A stretch of DNA of 64,000 nt from Deinococcus aetherius. Its GTDB lineage: Bacteria; Deinococcota; Deinococci; Deinococcales; Deinococcaceae. Shown here one piece after another: positions 15,680 to 29,915 of the stretch. The stretch's first letter is position 1; each line of letters begins with the position of its first letter. The stretch covers positions 894,001 to 958,000 of the forward strand of contig NZ_AP026560.1 of the NCBI RefSeq assembly GCF_025997855.1, in the 5' to 3' direction. Below the pieces are notes generated by a model, which saw only the letters and a program-made list of their open reading frames with translations, was not told the DNA's origin and searched no databases. The translations under genes and the position numbers were made by a program.

Positions 15680-17392
15680 ATGATCAAAGGTAAGGAACTG
15701 CTCGGCCGCCCCGTCATCGCCATCGACAGCGGGGAAAAGATAGAGACGGCGCGCGACCTCGTCTTCGACCACCAGGCCAACGAGGTGCTGGGCATCCTGG
15801 TGGACGAGGGCGGCTTTTTCCGCGCGGCGAAGGTGGTGCCCTTCGAGGCGATTCGGTCCATCGGAGAGGACGCCATCATGGTGGACAGCACCGAATCGGT
15901 GACCTCCACCCGTGACGACGGCCGCCTCGCCGACGTGCTCGACTCCAAGGTCAGCCTCGTGGGAATGACCCTGCTCACGACCGACGGCCAGAACCTCGGC
16001 AAGATCGCCGACGTGTTCTTCGACGAGCACAGCGGCCGGGTCGAGGGCTACGAGGCGACGGGCGGCATCTTCAGCGACCTCTCCAGCGGGCGCACCTTTG
16101 TACCCGCGCCCGAACACGTCCAGATCGGCGAGGACGCGGCCATCGTGCCCATCAGCGTGGCGACGGCGATGCAGGAGCAGGAGCCGGGCGGGCTGAAGGG
16201 GGCTTACCAGAACGCGGCGCAGAGCGTCAGCAGCACCTACCAGAACGTCGCCGAGAACGTCAAGCAGGGTTACGGCAACATCGCCGAGGCCACCAAGGAG
16301 CGCCAGAAGGAGTTCCTGGTCGGCAAGACCGCCGGAAACGACCTCGCCCTCGACGACGGCACCGTGCTCGTCCACAAGGGCGACACGATTACCCAGGAGC
16401 AGATCGAGCGGGCCGACCAGGCGGGCAAGCTCACCGCCCTGCTGACGGGCGTGACGGGCGGGGCGCTCTCCGAGACGTACGGCACCGTCAAGGAGCGGGT
16501 GCAGGGCTCGGTCGAGAACTTGCAGGGGGCCAGCACCGAGCGCCAGCGGGAGTTCGTGGTGGGCAAGACGGCCTCGAACGACGTGGTCGCCAACCTCGCC
16601 GACGGGGTGCAGGAGATCGTCGTCCACAAGGGTGACACGATCACCGAGTTCCAGGTCCAGCGCGCCGAGCAGGCCGGGGTGCTCCCCGCGCTGCTCGCCG
16701 CCGCCACGGGCGGGGCCATGCAGGAGGGGATGCAGGGGCTGCGTGAGCGCCTCCAGCCCGAGACACAGACGACCCAGCCTGAGATGGACCCGCTCGACGC
16801 TACCGTGGGCCGCCGGGTGAAGACCGACGTGCGCGCTCCCAGCGGCAGCCTGGTCGCCGTGCAGGGCCAGATCGTGACCCCGGCCCTCGCCGAGCGGGCC
16901 CGGCAGCTCGGGGTTGAGGCGGCCCTGATTGCCGCGACGACCGGCACCCGGACGGGGGCGACCCCGGCGGCGGGTGCGGCCCTCTCGGGCGGGGTCGCCA
17001 GCGTCAGCGAGGGAGCGAGCAACCTGCTGGAGCGCGCGAAGTCGTGGTTCGGCGAGAAGCGTGACGAGGCCGGGCAGGCTATCGAGGAGCGCCAGGAGCA
17101 GCAGCTCGATCAGAAGGTCCGCGACGCCCTGGGCCGCCCGGTGACCCGCGTGATCCTCGCGCCCGACGACACGATCATCCTCAACGTCGGCGAGATCATC
17201 ACCAACAAGGCGGTGCAGCTCGCCCGTGAGGGGAACGTGCTCGACATCCTGGTGAACAGCGTGAGCAAGGAGACGGTGAATATCGACCCCCTCGCCGCGC
17301 GCCCGCACGAGACGGGCGTGGCCGCGCTGGAGGGGCAGGACGACGCGCCCGTCGCCCTGAACCCCACCGATCCCCAGAATTCCAGTCGCTGA
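15680..17392 (+). CDS. PRC-barrel protein with repeated hinge-like modules
   Basis: This 570-residue soluble protein starts with two PRC-barrel domains ([18 protein letters not shown], then [20 protein letters not shown]), a beta-barrel also found in RimM and photosynthetic reaction centre H subunit. After a helical linker there are two clear copies of a ~70-residue unit ([13 protein letters not shown]...VHKGDTIT and [12 protein letters not shown]...VHKGDTIT), a third divergent copy ([20 protein letters not shown]) and a fourth near the C-terminus ([21 protein letters not shown]). PRC proteins of this kind are often envelope- or stress-related. The function here is inferred only. A terminator follows. 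Confidence 0.8.
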   Translation: MIKGKELLGRPVIAIDSGEKIETARDLVFDHQANEVLGILVDEGGFFRAAKVVPFEAIRSIGEDAIMVDSTESVTSTRDDGRLADVLDSKVSLVGMTLLTTDGQNLGKIADVFFDEHSGRVEGYEATGGIFSDLSSGRTFVPAPEHVQIGEDAAIVPISVATAMQEQEPGGLKGAYQNAAQSVSSTYQNVAENVKQGYGNIAEATKERQKEFLVGKTAGNDLALDDGTVLVHKGDTITQEQIERADQAGKLTALLTGVTGGALSETYGTVKERVQGSVENLQGASTERQREFVVGKTASNDVVANLADGVQEIVVHKGDTITEFQVQRAEQAGVLPALLAAATGGAMQEGMQGLRERLQPETQTTQPEMDPLDATVGRRVKTDVRAPSGSLVAVQGQIVTPALAERARQLGVEAALIAATTGTRTGATPAAGAALSGGVASVSEGASNLLERAKSWFGEKRDEAGQAIEERQEQQLDQKVRDALGRPVTRVILAPDDTIILNVGEIITNKAVQLAREGNVLDILVNSVSKETVNIDPLAARPHETGVAALEGQDDAPVALNPTDPQNSSR

Positions 17393-17407
17393 TCCCCGGA
17401 CGAATGA

Positions 17408-17441
17408 GGCGGGCTCCCTCCACTGCGGAAGGGGGCCCGCC
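17408..17441. terminator. hairpin between convergent PRC and ABC genes
   Basis: GGCGGGCTCCCTCC pairs with GGAAGGGGGCCCGCC with small mismatches, between two convergent stop codons. It is probably a bidirectional terminator. Confidence 0.55.
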
Positions 17442-17452
17442 TCCCGTCTGGC

Positions 17453-18689
17453 TCAGGAGCGGAAGATGACCTCCTCCCGGCCGAAGGAGCGCCGCGCGAT
17501 CAACCCGAGCGCGAGGGCGCCGAGCAGGTTGGCCCCCACGGCGGCGAGCAGGTGCCCCGGGGTGAGGGTGCCGCGCACCGTGTCGAGGATGGCGAGCATA
17601 CTCCCGAAGAGGGGGAGGGCGTAGAGGGCGCTCCCCAGCGTCAGGAAGTCGCTGAATTGCAGCAGCACGGCGGGAAAGACGATGGCGAGCGAGAGGGGCG
17701 TGACGTACGTCTGCGCCTCCTTGTAACTGCGCGCGTAGATGCTCAGGGCGATCAGGACGGCGCTGATGAGCAGGGCCGCGCTGACCACCGTGGCGAGCAG
17801 GGCGAGGGCGCTCCCGGGAGTGAGCGTCAGTTGCCCGCCGAAACTCTGCGCGATCTCGTCGGAGGTCCCCTCCTGCGAGAGGGCCGCCCGCGCCACCAGC
17901 CCGGTCGCCAGAAAGCCCAGCACGCTGAAACAGGCCGTCGTGAGCGCCGTGACGGTGGTGGCGAGCAGTTTCCCGGCGACGACCTCCGAGCGGCGGACGG
18001 GCGAGACGAGCAGGCTCTCCAGGGTGCCGCGCTCCTTCTCACCCGCCGTGGCGTCGAGCGCCGTCGCCATCGCGCCCGTCAGGACGAAGTTGAGCATCAG
18101 CAGCGGGATCAGGAAGGCGAGCTGCCCGCCCCGCCGCTCCCCCTCCGGACTCGCGTCGATGGGCGCCAGGGTCACGGGCGTCAGCGTTCCCGCGCCCAGC
18201 CCCAGCGCGGCGAGGCGGCTCACGGCAAGCTGGCGGTTGTACCCCTCCACCACGTCCTGCACCTTGGCGTAGGCTCCCGTCTGGGCGCGCAGGTTGCCGA
18301 GCCGCGCGTAGACCTCCAGCCTGCCGGTGCCGTCCCCCGCGCGGGCGGGCAGGGGGGAGGTCACGCGTAGGGCGGCGTCCACCTCGCCCGAGGCCACGGC
18401 GGCGCGCGGATCAGTCACAGGAACGAGGACGACCCCGGCCCGGGTGACGCTGCCGTCCGGCGCCCGCTCGTCGCGGGTGAGGGCCGTGCTCAGGGAGGCG
18501 GGGAGGGTGCCCACGACGCCCACCCGCTGCCGTTCCTGCGCCTGCCCGCCCACGAAGCGGCCCAGCAGCAGGGGCAGCCCCAGGGTGAAGAGTGGGATGA
18601 GCAGGAGGGGGATCAGGACGCTGCTCAGCAGGGCCCGGCGGTCGCGCACGGTGGAGAGCAGATCGCGCGCCGCCACCCGCCACACGAAG

Positions 18690-18700
<11 letters not shown>
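17453..18700 (-). CDS. ABC-2 type exporter permease (NatB-like)
   Basis: This 415-residue permease has an N-terminal helix ([23 protein letters not shown]), a large extracytoplasmic domain (about residues 45-195), and then five or more helices near the C-terminus, including the conserved cytoplasmic [24 protein letters not shown]. This is the sodium-export NatB/CcmB-like layout. It starts at a GTG that overlaps the end of the ATPase gene by 11 bases, so it is the second gene of an operon. The substrate is unknown; Na+ or an antibiotic-like compound are options. Confidence 0.87.
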
Positions 18701-19445
<745 letters not shown>

Positions 19446-19899
19446 TCTCCCGGTCTCCCTCCGTATCGCTGAGGCTGTGCCGCCTCGTTCGCCCCGCAGC
19501 ATACGCGGGCGATGCCGCACCTTCCCCCGAAAAGCACGCACCCCTCCGGCGCGAGTGGATCAAGGAAGTGGGGTCCGTCATGTGAAGCGGGCTTGACCGA
19601 AAGGCCAGGTTCTCCGGCACAAGCTGACGGGCGCTTCACAGGGGGCGCCGGGTCACGGTGCTGCGCCGCGCGACCGCTTACGATGCGCCACCGTTCGTGA
19701 CCGGGCCCGTCACCCCGGCTCCCACTTTCCAAGCGTCTCGGGCTCTCCAGTACCTCGGGCAGGTCTCATGCAACAGGCATGAAAACCTGTCACAATAGGA
19801 AAGTTGCGCTTCTGGGCGCAGTTGAACTCGGTTCACACTCAACAACCACACCAGGGTGAAGCACGGGTGTTTTGCTCTGGTTTTAACGGAGGATAGCGC
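19446..19899. other. intergenic region between divergent ABC operon and regulator
   Basis: About 450 bases without a convincing gene. It should hold promoters for both directions. The only structure noted is a 17-base palindrome described separately. The last 15 bases hold an ACGGAGGA ribosome-binding site for the regulator. Confidence 0.5.
19766..19782. promoter_or_regulatory. 17-bp inverted repeat, possible operator
   Basis: TCATGC-AACAG-GCATGA is a perfect six-base inverted repeat with a five-base centre, located about 120 bases before the winged-helix regulator gene. It could be an operator for that regulator, but one copy and no data leave it speculative. It does not match the Deinococcus radiation-response motif. 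Confidence 0.25.
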
Positions 19900-20403
<504 letters not shown>

Positions 20404-20424
20404 GCTCCTCACCGTTCCACTCCC

Positions 20425-20454
20425 CGGCCTCCCACAGCGGAGGCCGTTTTGTTT
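20425..20454 (+). terminator. intrinsic terminator after the winged-helix gene
   Basis: CGGCCTCC and GGAGGCCG form a perfect eight-base-pair stem with a short loop, followed by TTTTGTTT. Confidence 0.88.
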
Positions 20455-20507
20455 GTGCCCGTATGATTGGGCCCGCCGCGCTGACCGACCCTTCACACCC
20501 CCTCTGT

Positions 20508-20513
20508 TATGCT
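20508..20513 (+). promoter_or_regulatory. putative leaderless -10 element of the c-di-AMP receptor gene
   Basis: TATGCT lies seven bases before the ATG of MKLVLAVIQ. The hexamer overlaps the alternative in-frame ATG four codons upstream, so it argues for the downstream start. Confidence 0.5.
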
Positions 20514-20520
20514 GCGCTTC

Positions 20521-20850
20521 ATGAAGCTGGTGCTCGCCGTGATTCAGGATGCCGACGCCGCCGCCCTCGTGCGCGTGCTGTCCGAGAACGCCTTCGAGGT
20601 CACGAAGCTCGCCAGCACCGGGGGCTTCCTGCGGGAGGGCAACACCACCCTGATGATCGGGGTGTCCGACGAGCGTCTCGCCGAACTCAAGCGGCACGTG
20701 CAGCGGACCTGCCGCACCCGCACCCGCCTCGTGACCCCCAGCGTCCCGATGGGCGAGCAGGGCGAGGGGCTGGTCGCCGACCCCGTCGAGGTGGCGGTGG
20801 GGGGCGCGGTGATGTTCGTGCTGGGGGTGCAGGAATTCGTGAAGGTCTGA
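20521..20850 (+). CDS. cyclic di-AMP receptor of the PstA/DarA family
   Basis: This 109-residue PII-like protein binds c-di-AMP as a trimer in Firmicutes. The family signature is clear: [20 protein letters not shown], then [20 protein letters not shown], where the T-loop-like insert and nucleotide pocket lie, and the end [16 protein letters not shown]. The length equals that of Bacillus DarA. The start is chosen by homology and by the TANNNT hexamer at leaderless distance. It follows a terminator, so it is a single gene. The output pathway of this family is still unclear. Confidence 0.92.
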   Translation: MKLVLAVIQDADAAALVRVLSENAFEVTKLASTGGFLREGNTTLMIGVSDERLAELKRHVQRTCRTRTRLVTPSVPMGEQGEGLVADPVEVAVGGAVMFVLGVQEFVKV

Positions 20851-21717
20851 GGACGTGACTGTGGCGGGACGACGCTGCTTGCGTGTTCGGGGCTCGAACG
20901 TTCGGGCAGACTGAAGCGGTGATCTGGTTCCGGAGTGCCGCCTTCCTGCTGACCCTCGCCGCCTCCGCGCAGGCTCTCGCCCCGGTGACAGTCCGGCCGT
21001 CATGGAGCATCGCGGGCGTCAACTTTCTCGGCTTCACGGGGCAGGGCGAGGTGGTGACGCAACCGCCCTCCCGAACCGGCTGGTTCGCGCCCGAGTTGGA
21101 GCGCCGCGACCCGGGAACCGGGAAAGTCAGCGGCAGCGTCCTTTTCCGAGAGGCTGGGAATGAGGTGGGCCGGGCGGCCTTCACGCCCGACCTGGGGACA
21201 CTGGCCTGGCTCAGCCGCGCGGGAGACGTCCTGACCGTCCAGACCGGAAGGGGTCGCTGGACGAGCAGCCTCCCGGGCCTGCGCGGCACCCAGGCGCTGG
21301 CCTTCAGCCCGGACGGCCGCACCCTGGCCGCCCTGAACGTCTACGGCTACGTGCAACTGTGGGACGTGGCGGCGGGGCGGCGCCGAGCCACCCTGCTGCT
21401 GCACTCGCAGCCCCGCCGCCTGACGTTCCACCCCACGCGGCCCCTCCTCGCCGTGAACGAGGCCGGGGCACCGGAGGGCAGCGTCACCCTCTGGAACACG
21501 GAGACGGGCGAGAGAGTGCTCACCGTTCCGGGGCTGACGGGTGTCCTCCACCCCTTCGGGTTCGCGCCGGACGGCTCCCTGCTGACGGGCCGGGGGTACG
21601 GCGTGGCCTTTCTCGACCTCGGGCTGGAGCGGCTGGGGCAGGGCGACTGGGGCCTGAGCGAGCGCACCCTTCCCCTTTACACTGAGCCGTGCCCACAGGG
21701 CATGGGGTCCAGAGGGT

Positions 21718-23168
21718 GGATTCAAGTGGTCGTCGCAACACCCTGACCAAGGAGGGTGGGATGAGCACTGGGAAGCGAAAATCAGATAGTGCGGGGCGCT
21801 GTAAGCTGCATTCGCCAGGACGGCCAAGCGTCGCCCGACGGGAGCACCAGCGGCAGTTCTGGGTGTTGATTGCGGCGGGTCAAGGGAGTGAAGATGCAGC
21901 CACAGCCGTCGGTGTCTCGCCTGCGGTGGGCACGCGATGGTTTCGAGAGGCAGGTGGTATGCCCCCCACAACATTGGCTCCCTGGAACGCCACGCCGTCA
22001 GGGCGGTATCTGTCCTTCGCCCAGCGGGAAGAGATCGCGCTCCGTCGAGCACAAGGTCATGGCGTGCGGGAGATTGCGAGGCACTTGGCAAGGTCCCCGT
22101 CGACCATCTCGCGTGAACTGCGGCGTAACGCCGCCACGCGTGGCGGCGGCCTGGAGTACCGGGCGACGACTGCCCAGTGGCACGCCGAACGGTCCGCCCG
22201 CCGACCAAAACCAGCCAAACTCGCGGTGAACGTGGCGCTGCGGGCGTACGTGCAAGACCGCCTGGCCGGGCAGGTCACCTCGCCCTGCGGGGCAACTATT
22301 CCTGGGCCGACTGTGGCGTTCAAGGGCCGTCGGCACGGGCGGCGACAGAGTCGCCGCTGGGCCAGTGCGTGGAGTCCACAGCAGATCGCCCGCCGACTGC
22401 AACTCGACTTTCCGAATGACCGCACCATGCGCATCAGCCACGAGGCCATTTACCAGGCGCTGTACATCGAAGGGCGGGGTGGGCTGCGCCGTGAGCTGGT
22501 CACCTGTCTGCGAACCGGTCGAACGTTGCGTGTTCCTCGAGCGCGTCGCGCCCGAATGAGCAAGCCGTTCGTCGCCCCCGAAGTCATGCTCAAAGAGCGT
22601 CCAGGAGAAGCGGCGGATCGGACGGTGGCGGGCCACTGGGAAGGCGACCTCATCCTCGGCCTGGGGAGCTCGGCCATCGGGACCTTGGTGGAGCGCTCGA
22701 CGCGGTTCACGTTGTTGCTTCATCTCCCTCGTCTGCCCAGCCACGGTGTGGAAGCTCGCGTCAAGAATGGCCCGGCGCTGGCTGGACACGGTGCTGAAGC
22801 GGTGCGTGACGCTGTGACGAGCGCACTCACCCTCCTGCCGGAGCAGCTCCGACGGTCACTGACGTGGGATCAGGGTGCTGAGATGAGCCAGCACGCTAAA
22901 CTGCGCGGTGAAACCGGGGTCGCCGTCTATTTCTGCGAGCCGCAGAGCCCGTGGCAGCGAGGCACGAACGAGAACACGAACGGTCTGTTGCGCCAATATT
23001 TTCCAAAGGGCACGGACCTGAGCGTGCACAGCGCGGACGACCTTGCCGCCGTGGCCGCTACCTTGAACGCCCGACCTCGCAAGGTGCTCGACTGGCGAAC
23101 ACCCAAGGAGGCCTTCGAACACGCGCTGCACGCCATTCATACTGCTGTTGCAACGACCGCTTGAATCC
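21718..23168 (+). mobile_element. IS30-family insertion sequence
   Basis: A 1.45-kb element with 23-base terminal inverted repeats matching at 21 positions: the left starts GGATTCAAGTGGTCGTC and the right, read inward, starts GGATTCAAGCGGTCGTT. The transposase stop lies inside the right repeat. About 20 extra bases on the left flank (CCACAGGGCATGGGGTCC) fit neither the repeat nor the broken gene, and no clear target duplication could be fixed, so the outer limits may be wider. Confidence 0.88.
21761..23164 (+). CDS. IS30-family transposase
   Basis: This 467-residue transposase has an N-terminal helix-turn-helix, a second one typical of IS30 (YLSFAQREEIALRRAQGHGV, then IARHLARSPSTISRELRRN), and a DDE catalytic core. 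The catalytic residues are Asp in GHWEGDLILG, Asp in LTWDQGAEMS and Glu in RGTNENTNGLLRQYFPKGTD. An AAGGAGGG ribosome-binding site upstream sets the start. It looks intact and able to move the element. Confidence 0.93.
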   Translation: MSTGKRKSDSAGRCKLHSPGRPSVARREHQRQFWVLIAAGQGSEDAATAVGVSPAVGTRWFREAGGMPPTTLAPWNATPSGRYLSFAQREEIALRRAQGHGVREIARHLARSPSTISRELRRNAATRGGGLEYRATTAQWHAERSARRPKPAKLAVNVALRAYVQDRLAGQVTSPCGATIPGPTVAFKGRRHGRRQSRRWASAWSPQQIARRLQLDFPNDRTMRISHEAIYQALYIEGRGGLRRELVTCLRTGRTLRVPRARRARMSKPFVAPEVMLKERPGEAADRTVAGHWEGDLILGLGSSAIGTLVERSTRFTLLLHLPRLPSHGVEARVKNGPALAGHGAEAVRDAVTSALTLLPEQLRRSLTWDQGAEMSQHAKLRGETGVAVYFCEPQSPWQRGTNENTNGLLRQYFPKGTDLSVHSADDLAAVAATLNARPRKVLDWRTPKEAFEHALHAIHTAVATTA

Positions 23169-23410
23169 GCCGAGTGTGCGCCAGGGGCATCCGCGCGGCG
23201 AGCTTCAACGCCGACGGGAGCCGGGTCCTCCTGAATTTCTCGCGCACCGTACAAAACGTCTCCTCGGCCCTGCTGTACGACACCAGAACGGGACGCCTGC
23301 TGCGGGTGCTGGACACGCCCGAGACCTCCGCCACCCTCTCGCCGGACGGCAAGACGCTCCTTCTGCACAGGTACAGTGGTGAGCTTCAGGGCGCCCCGCT
23401 CCCCTGACCC

Positions 23411-24010
23411 CTACCGCACGCCCAGCGCCGCCAGGGCCTCCGGGAGCCCCGCAGCGTTCTCGTAACGCACCGCGTGCATCCCCACCGAGCGGGCCGCCTC
23501 CACGTTCTGCGGGCGGTCGTCGATCATCACGGCCTCTTCCGGGCGGACCTGCGCGAGGCTCAGGCCGAGGCGGTACATCGCCGGGTTGGGCTTGAGCAGG
23601 CCGAGGGAGCAGGAGGTGAAAAAGGCGAGCAGGAACTCGCCCAGCCGGTAGGTGCGGATGCGGTACTCGTTCAGGTCGTGGCCCTCGTTGTTCAGCGAGT
23701 ACATCCGGTGCCGCTCCCCCAGCTCCCGCGCGAGGGCCAGCGTCTCCTCGCGCGGCTGGCTCTGGGCCTCCATCGCGGCGCGGAAGTCCTCCGGGGTGAA
23801 GGGGCGCGGGGTGTGGAACACCACCTGTTCCAGGTACTCCGCCAGGGTCATGCGGCCCCGTTCCAGCTCCGGCACCGCCAACTTGTGCCGCTCCGCGAAG
23901 TCCTCCGGCTCCAGCCCGAAACGCGCGACCACGTCCGCCCGCTGCTCGCGGTCCCACCCGTTCGTGAGCAGCACGCCGCCGATGTCCCAGAAGAGGGCCT
24001 TGATCGTCAT
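23411..24010 (-). CDS. HAD-family hydrolase
   Basis: This 199-residue haloacid dehalogenase-fold phosphatase has motif I as KALFWDIGGVLL (the nucleophile Asp is followed by IGG), motif II near MYSLNNEGHD (the usual Ser/Thr as Ser), the lysine in LLKPNPAMYRLGL and the acidic motif IV in EEAVMIDDRPQNV. The start MTIKALFWD is chosen over a longer frame that reads through non-coding sequence. A TACGCT hexamer lies five bases upstream. The substrate is probably a small phosphate ester and is unknown. Confidence 0.87.
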   Translation of the reverse strand: MTIKALFWDIGGVLLTNGWDREQRADVVARFGLEPEDFAERHKLAVPELERGRMTLAEYLEQVVFHTPRPFTPEDFRAAMEAQSQPREETLALARELGERHRMYSLNNEGHDLNEYRIRTYRLGEFLLAFFTSCSLGLLKPNPAMYRLGLSLAQVRPEEAVMIDDRPQNVEAARSVGMHAVRYENAAGLPEALAALGVR

Positions 24011-24015
24011 GCCCG

Positions 24016-24021
24016 AGCGTA
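24016..24021 (-). promoter_or_regulatory. putative leaderless -10 element, HAD hydrolase gene
   Basis: Minus-strand TACGCT lies five bases before the ATG. The spacing is slightly short for the leaderless pattern. Confidence 0.35.
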
Positions 24022-24107
24022 ACGCTGGGGTGACCCGGATTGCCCACACGGTCCACAAAGGAAGGGCGCCCGCCATCGGCACCGGGCGCCCAATGAATCC
24101 GGTAGGT

Positions 24108-24431
24108 TCAGCCGTCGAGCCCGCCGTCCGAGAGGTGCAGCACCTCGGCGAGGCGCATCAGGGTGGGCCGCACGTCCTCGGGAGCGGCCTGAGCTACGGT
24201 CTCCACCTCGGCGCCCAGCGGGGGAAGGGAAGCGGCGGCTTCCGTGTACCGCCCGGCTTGCAGGAGTTCGGCGATCTTCCCGAGTTGCACGGCGAGCATC
24301 TCGCCTCTGGGGTGGTCACCCACCGCCGCCTGCCAGGAGCGCAGGTGGGTCACGGCGAGGTTGGGGTCGATGTTCTCCACGCCACCCGAGAGCAGGGCGA
24401 GCGTTTCCTCCAGTTGGTTGTTCATCGTCAT
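24108..24431 (-). CDS. small helical hypothetical protein
   Basis: This 107-residue, acidic and mostly helical protein (LEETLALLSGGVENIDPNLA, then LGKIAELLQAGRYTEAAASL) has no membrane segment or catalytic motif. A GGAGG ribosome-binding site seven bases before MTMNNQ supports the start. It lies downstream of polA in the same direction with about 90 bases between, so it could be the last gene of that transcript. Function unknown. Confidence 0.6.
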   Translation of the reverse strand: MTMNNQLEETLALLSGGVENIDPNLAVTHLRSWQAAVGDHPRGEMLAVQLGKIAELLQAGRYTEAAASLPPLGAEVETVAQAAPEDVRPTLMRLAEVLHLSDGGLDG

Positions 24432-24524
24432 GCGGAAACCTCCGGCGCCCAGAAGACCCGACCCCCGCCCGCCGGAAGGTACGCCCCCTCCCCGTGTGAA
24501 GCGAAACTGAAGGCGGCCAAGCCC

Positions 24525-27263
<2,739 letters not shown>

Positions 27264-27369
27264 GGGGGCATTCTACGGAGGGGGGCAGGCGGGGAGTGCT
27301 GCACAGGTCCCGGTGGGTGCGGGAATTAAGTAGCTGGAACGGCCGATGCCGTTTTCGATCTTCACGCCG

Positions 27370-27375
27370 TAGGGT
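27370..27375 (+). promoter_or_regulatory. putative leaderless -10 element, hydrolase gene
   Basis: TAGGGT lies six bases before a GTG start, without a ribosome-binding site. This supports the GTG as the start codon. Confidence 0.45.
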
Positions 27376-27381
27376 GCGGGA

Positions 27382-28185
27382 GTGTCTGCCGAAGCCTTCC
27401 CGCCCCCCGACCTCGAACTTCAGGAGGACGTGCCCTTCAGTGCATACGGCCTGTGTCTCGACGTGCTGCGGCCACGGCGGCGGGCTTCCACACCTGCACC
27501 CGCCGTTCTCCACCTCCACGGGGGCGCATGGGTGATGTTCGGCAAGTGGCCGGTGGCGAACGTTTTCTTTGCCCGGGCGGGGTTCGTGACCGTCTCCGTG
27601 GACTACCGCCTCGCACCGGGCACCCTCTTCCCTGCCCAGATTCACGACGCTAAGACGGCGGTGAGGTGGCTGCGTGCCCACAGCGATGTCTACGGCATCG
27701 ACCCAAGGCGCATCGGCGTCTGGGGGATCAGCGCGGGAGCCCACCTCGCTGGCCTGCTGGGTACGACCGCCGGTTCGTCTGGACTGGAGGGCTTAGGCGG
27801 CGACTGGGAAGGCTGGTCCTCCGAGGTTCAGGCCATTGGCAACGTTTGCGGCGTGATGGACTTCCTCGACCCTGGGATGCCGTTCGGCCCGGAGCCCTTC
27901 CCCCTGTTCGGCGCACCCCTGGCCGAGCGGCCTGACCTCGCTGTGCTGGCAAGTCCGGTAGCCCACGTCTCGGCCGGTTCTGCGCCGTTTCTCCACCTGC
28001 ACGGCAGGCACGACCGGGAGGTTCCCATCTCCCAGGCGCGGCGGATGCACGCGGCGCTGGAGGCGGCGGGTGCCCGAAGCGAGCTTGTGGAACTGGACGG
28101 CGACCACTACATCAATGAGACCCACCAGGCCGAGGTCGAAGGCAAACTCCTGGCCTTTTTCCGACGGGAACTCGCTCACGAGTAG
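27382..28185 (+). CDS. alpha/beta hydrolase, acetyl-esterase-like
   Basis: This 267-residue carboxylesterase-type enzyme has the oxyanion-hole motif LHLHGGAWV, the nucleophile elbow GISAGAH, a C-terminal catalytic Asp in HGRHDREVP and His in DGDHYINETH. This is the hormone-sensitive-lipase/BD-FAE arrangement, acting on short esters. It starts from GTG with a leaderless promoter and ends only three bases from the convergent glmM stop. Substrate unknown. Confidence 0.88.
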   Translation: MSAEAFPPPDLELQEDVPFSAYGLCLDVLRPRRRASTPAPAVLHLHGGAWVMFGKWPVANVFFARAGFVTVSVDYRLAPGTLFPAQIHDAKTAVRWLRAHSDVYGIDPRRIGVWGISAGAHLAGLLGTTAGSSGLEGLGGDWEGWSSEVQAIGNVCGVMDFLDPGMPFGPEPFPLFGAPLAERPDLAVLASPVAHVSAGSAPFLHLHGRHDREVPISQARRMHAALEAAGARSELVELDGDHYINETHQAEVEGKLLAFFRRELAHE

Positions 28186-28188
28186 GGT

Positions 28189-29523
<1,335 letters not shown>

Positions 29524-29532
29524 CGTGGGGTC

Positions 29533-29538
29533 AGTGTA
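29533..29538 (-). promoter_or_regulatory. putative -10 element of glmM
   Basis: Minus-strand TACACT lies nine bases before the ATG, so a very short 5' leader is expected. Confidence 0.4.
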
Positions 29539-29639
29539 CCCCCGTGAGTGAAGTGTGCATGATGCTCACCCAGGCAGCGGGCGCCCAGCGACCCGTGAGG
29601 GCAGGCAACTCCGGACGCCTTCGTCGCGTACCCTGAGGC

Positions 29640-29915
29640 ATGAGCGGATTTTCGGGCGGCTCCTTCTCCTTCAGTCACAGCGGTGGTCGTCACGGCGCGT
29701 TCAGGCGGCGCAGCCACAGCAGCGGGCGCCGGGGCGGTTTCCTGGGCGGCGCGCTGGGTCACAGCCACAGCAGCGGCCACCGGGGGCACTACGCTGGGGG
29801 CGGGCACTACCGCCAGACCCGGCGGCGGGGCGGCCTGGGGTGCCTGGGGGCCTTCCTGGCCGGGGCGGCGCTCACGGGCGGCTCGCTCGCCGGGCTCCTC
29901 ACGCTCCTCGCTTGA
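29640..29915 (+). CDS. Gly/Ser/His/Arg-rich protein with C-terminal membrane helix
   Basis: This 91-residue protein is built of Ser-His-Gly-Arg repeats (GGSFSFSHSGGRHGAFRRR, then HSHSSGHRGHYAGGG) and ends in one hydrophobic helix (CLGAFLAGAALTGGSLAGLL). A TACCCT hexamer five bases before the ATG suggests a leaderless start. Its stop overlaps the TTG start of the next gene, so the two are likely coupled. The His-rich part could bind metal or nucleic acid, but no family is recognised. Confidence 0.55.
   Translation: MSGFSGGSFSFSHSGGRHGAFRRRSHSSGRRGGFLGGALGHSHSSGHRGHYAGGGHYRQTRRRGGLGCLGAFLAGAALTGGSLAGLLTLLA

Larger units (their letters stand above)
20919..23407 (+). pseudogene. exported WD40-like beta-propeller gene, broken by an IS30 element
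   Basis: The first part encodes a signal peptide ([21 protein letters not shown] from a GTG start) and beta-propeller repeats such as [21 protein letters not shown] and [14 protein letters not shown]. It runs to about 21695 (LPLYTEPC), where IS-related sequence takes over. After the element, from about 23177, the same kind of protein resumes ([19 protein letters not shown] to the stop at 23407, including [12 protein letters not shown]). Joining TEPC directly to ARGIRAASF restores one frame. The intact protein would be about 330 residues and extracytoplasmic. The gene is inactive in this strain. Confidence 0.85.
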
